Source: a bacterium | Lineage (GTDB): Bacteria; Bacillota; Clostridia; Oscillospirales; Oscillospiraceae | DNA: 5,675 bases | Direction: 5' to 3' | Assembly (NCBI GenBank): GCA_019424865.1 | Contig: JAHYYS010000092.1 | Location: 1-5,675 of the forward strand | In this document: piece by piece, positions 5,201 through 5,675 of the stretch | Layout: each line of letters opens with the position of its first letter | How positions within the stretch are numbered: position 1 is the first letter of the stretch | Position numbers and translations under genes: made by a program | Notes under the pieces: model-generated | Told to the model about the DNA's origin: nothing | The model's database searches: none | The model's input: only the letters and a program-made list of their open reading frames with translations

Positions 5201-5357
5201 ATGCAGAATTTAGAATGCAGAATACAGAATGGAGCGTATGGGCCCAATTTCTGCACGACATGGAAGGCGAGCGAACAGCGGCTGCCATTCGCTCAGCACC
5301 TCCTGCATCGTTTTGATGCGTCTTATTTCTGCATCCTGCATTACTGCATTCCGCATT
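5199..5357. repeat. Inverted clusters of short GAATGCAG-type repeats in the dnaK-dnaJ spacer
   Basis: The left end holds two exact copies of GAATGCAGAAT (5199-5209 and 5213-5223, 14-base period) and a partial third (ACAGAATG, 5224-5231). The right end holds the opposite orientation as a tandem run with an 8-base step: TCTGCATC, CTGCATTA, CTGCATTC, then CGCATTA (about 5328-5357). The right cluster overlaps the dnaK stop codon at 5356-5358. The interior has small inverted repeats (GAGCGAA 5269-5275 with 5288-5294; GCATC 5305-5309 with 5315-5319). The arrangement resembles a small non-autonomous element with inverted ends placed inside an operon. No transposase is present. Confidence 0.55.
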
Positions 5358-5675
5358 ATTTCTTGTCGTCGTCCACCACGGTGTAATCCGCGTCCACCAC
5401 ATCGGGGCCGTCGCTGCCGCCCTGCTGGCCGCCGCCCATATCCGGGCCGGGTCCGGCCTGACCGGCCTGGCCGTTCTGCTGATACAGCTTCTCGCTGACG
5501 GCGTAGAACGCCTTGGTCAGCTCCTCGGTGGCGTTCTTGATGGCCTGGGTGTCGCTGCCCTTCAGGGTCTCCTTCAGCTTGCCCAGAGCGGACTCCACGC
5601 TGGACTTGTCGGCAGCGGGGATCTTGTCGCCCATCTCCTCCAGGGTCTTCTCGGTCTGATAGACCATCTGGTCGC
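5356..5675 (-). CDS. dnaK: Chaperone protein DnaK (Hsp70), C-terminal part, cut by window edge
   Basis: Only the last 105 codons are present; the ATPase domain and most of the substrate-binding domain would lie beyond base 5675. The visible part is the alpha-helical lid, starting DQMVYQTEKTLEEMGDKIP, followed by a Gly/Gln/Pro-rich flexible tail (GQAGQAGPGPDMGGGQQGG). The conserved end is DVVDADYTVVDDDKK, which closely matches the usual DVVDAD(Y/F)-containing Hsp70 tail. DnaK is the ATP-driven chaperone partner of the DnaJ encoded next. Upstream hrcA and grpE are expected but not visible. The stop codon TAA (5358-5356) falls inside a short tandem repeat cluster, so the repeat sequence supplies the gene's last bases. 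Confidence 0.97.
   Translation of the reverse strand, partial: DQMVYQTEKTLEEMGDKIPAADKSSVESALGKLKETLKGSDTQAIKNATEELTKAFYAVSEKLYQQNGQAGQAGPGPDMGGGQQGGSDGPDVVDADYTVVDDDKK

Noticed and set aside
5219..5246. A possible sigma-A promoter for dnaJ alone (TTGGGC, 17 bases, TATTCT on the minus strand)
   Set aside because: Only 3 of 6 and 4 of 6 consensus bases match, inside low-complexity repeat sequence. dnaJ is more simply read through from dnaK.
5199..5357. CRISPR-like array
   Set aside because: The repeat units are 8-14 bases, with no unique spacers of regular length and no cas genes. The two clusters face each other rather than forming one array.

Overview
The window looks like chromosomal DNA of an anaerobic, endospore-forming member of the Clostridia, most plausibly the Oscillospiraceae (Flavonifractor/Pseudoflavonifractor/Oscillibacter-like). 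This rests on very GC-rich coding sequence, a dipicolinate synthase pair (dpaA-dpaB), a transketolase split into two genes, strong GGAGG-type ribosome binding sites, and gaps filled with palindromic repeats. The family-level placement is an inference from gene content and composition. All five complete genes, plus the end of a sixth, have recognisable functions.

Layout. 1-228: no gene is recognised; there is a strong bidirectional terminator-like hairpin (79-125), then a mother-cell sporulation promoter (sigma-K/sigma-E type, -10 at 175-183). 229-1713 (+): dpaA and dpaB, which make the spore-core chelator dipicolinic acid. 1714-2008: a convergent intergenic region carrying two identical 33-bp hairpin copies that bracket a palindrome-rich segment of about 200 bp. 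2009-3800 (-): the two transketolase subunits, N-terminal half first, separated by one base and driven by a vegetative promoter with phased A-tracts upstream. 3971-4008: the intrinsic terminator of dnaJ. 4023-5174 (-): dnaJ. 5175-5358: a dnaK-dnaJ spacer filled with short inverted tandem repeats and a perfect hairpin that contains the dnaJ Shine-Dalgarno sequence. 5356-5675 (-): the 3' end of dnaK, cut by the window edge.

The genes form three units. dpaAB is a sporulation operon. The transketolase pair is a housekeeping pentose-phosphate operon. dnaK-dnaJ is the distal part of a heat-shock operon whose upstream part would lie beyond base 5675.

No wholly new multi-gene system is visible. The parts most worth checking are non-coding: the hairpin over the dnaJ ribosome binding site (possible RNA thermometer or coupling device), the repeat element between the two hairpin copies, and the bent or mirror-symmetric DNA upstream of the transketolase promoter.
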